The notes beneath the pieces were generated by a model. It had not been told where the DNA came from. It searched no databases and saw only the letters and a program-made list of their open reading frames with translations. Positions 6,263 through 6,625 of a stretch of DNA of 6,625 bases are shown here, piece after piece. The translations under genes were made by a program, and so were the position numbers. Source of the stretch: Lachnospiraceae bacterium (GTDB lineage Bacteria; Bacillota_A; Clostridia; Lachnospirales; Lachnospiraceae); assembly GCA_004556565.1 (NCBI GenBank), contig SFGN01000106.1:1-6625 (forward strand), written 5' to 3'. Each line of letters starts with the position of its first letter. Position 1 is the stretch's first letter.

Positions 6263-6470
6263 TAATATGGTGATTTTGAAAATGGTAATCCTGTTCACGA
6301 CACCATAATCAGAGTTATGTCCTGTATCCGTTCAGTAAAATTTCACGAATGCTTTATTAACCGGATGCGTGAATGTCATTCTTCAGACGACATAGACGTC
6401 ATTGCGATTGATGGAAAAGCACTTCCACACTCCTGTGATAAAAGTCGTCGCAGGAGAGCGGGCTTTCGTA
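6263..6470 (+). pseudogene. H-repeat transposase remnant, copy 2, truncated and internally deleted
   Basis: The frame from 6266 reads YGDFENGNPVHD ... FHECFINRMRECHSSDD, then VIAIDGKALPHSCDKSRRR, matching residues around 85-150 of the H-repeat protein. The 5' part is absent. At CAGGAGAGCGGGCTTTCGTA (6451-6470) the sequence leaps from the RRR region directly to the far 3' end of the element: the same GCGGGCTTTCGTA occurs at 4971-4983 in copy 1. The joined ends share GAGCG/AGCG, so the deletion probably arose between short identical stretches. Substitutions such as P for R in the conserved KTLRHS box show long decay. The 98-codon open frame over this region is a chance product of the fusion and not a gene. 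Confidence 0.88.
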
Positions 6471-6510
6471 GTCTTCCCCGACTCTCCCCGGCCCTAAACA
6501 CAACCCCCAC

Positions 6511-6624
6511 TCACCACAACCTAAACTCATCCGCATCCTGCCATGCCGGAAACTTTTCTCTATATTCCCGCAATGCCATCATCGATAGCTCCGCATCAAT
6601 GCGCGTTGCCTGATGCGCGTCGGC
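6511..6624 (-). CDS. C-terminus of an unrecognised reverse-strand gene (partial)
   Basis: Read on the reverse strand, one frame stays open from the window edge to TGA (6511-6513), giving 37 residues that include ELSMMALREYREKF and end PAWQDADEFRLW. The other two reverse frames contain stops within this stretch. The amphipathic helix-like ending and ordinary codon use look like a real protein C-terminus. Composition (28 G+C of 60 in the row at 6541-6600, 34 of 60 in the row before) is above that of the genes to its left. I cannot name the family. Its opposite direction and position directly after the H-repeat end suggest it belongs to the flanking chromosome or another module. Confidence 0.5.
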   Translation of the reverse strand, partial: ADAHQATRIDAELSMMALREYREKFPAWQDADEFRLW

Positions 6625-6625
6625 A

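Larger units (their letters stand above)
4162..6470 (+). mobile_element. Segment bounded by two direct H-repeat remnants
   Basis: Two ISAs1-family relics in the same orientation enclose the hairpin, the orphan gene and the conjugative-element gene. The arrangement looks like a composite element, but both transposases are dead and no terminal repeats or target duplications were found. It is more safely read as an accretion site formed by recombination between H-repeats than as a transposon. Confidence 0.35.

Noticed and set aside
4162..6470. Active composite transposon
   Set aside because: Both transposase copies are disrupted, one is missing its 5' part, and no terminal inverted repeats or target duplications could be matched.
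6317..6613. 98-codon forward frame at the right end
   Set aside because: Its first part is H-repeat sequence and the remainder is antisense to a better reverse-strand frame; it exists only because of the deletion junction.
1..6625. CRISPR array, tRNA or rRNA genes
   Set aside because: No regularly spaced direct repeats and no cloverleaf or rRNA-like sequence were seen on either strand.

Overview
The window looks like an accessory region of an Enterobacteriaceae chromosome (Escherichia, Salmonella, Citrobacter or Enterobacter type). This rests on a VgrG core and two remnants of the H-repeat (ISAs1-family, YhhI-like) transposase, both of which I recognise from enteric bacteria. The species cannot be fixed from the sequence alone.

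Left part (1-3904), forward strand: a type VI secretion (T6SS) payload module. The 3' part of a vgrG spike gene is followed by a DUF2169 adaptor/chaperone gene, a 479-residue effector and a small gene that is probably its immunity gene. The effector has an N-terminal DUF4150 PAAR-like domain and a C-terminal domain that reads as a C39/papain-like cysteine peptidase (candidate triad C362, H436, D453). The adaptor, effector and small gene overlap end to start (8 and 26 bases), so they probably form one translationally coupled unit. The expected logic is that DUF2169 loads the PAAR-like effector onto the VgrG tip, T6SS injects it into a neighbouring cell, and the 96-residue protein protects the producer. 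Base composition drops sharply inside the 3' end of vgrG and stays low through the small gene, as expected for an exchangeable tip-plus-cargo cassette.

Middle and right part (3905-6625): a scrap zone. A degenerate H-repeat transposase (4162-4983) carries compensating frameshifts, stop codons and a large internal deletion. Then come a 47-base near-perfect hairpin, an unrecognised 167-residue AT-rich gene with a strong ribosome binding site, and one intact-looking gene of the integrating-conjugative-element family PFL_4695 (TIGR03765). The start of the next gene of that element overlaps its stop but is cut off after about nine codons by a second, shorter H-repeat remnant (6263-6470). The window ends in the C-terminus of an unrecognised gene on the reverse strand (6511-6624), with more balanced base composition. 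That may mark the edge of the island.

The best candidate for something little described is the DUF2169 / DUF4150-C39 peptidase / 96-residue immunity set. The second is the orphan 167-residue gene behind the hairpin.
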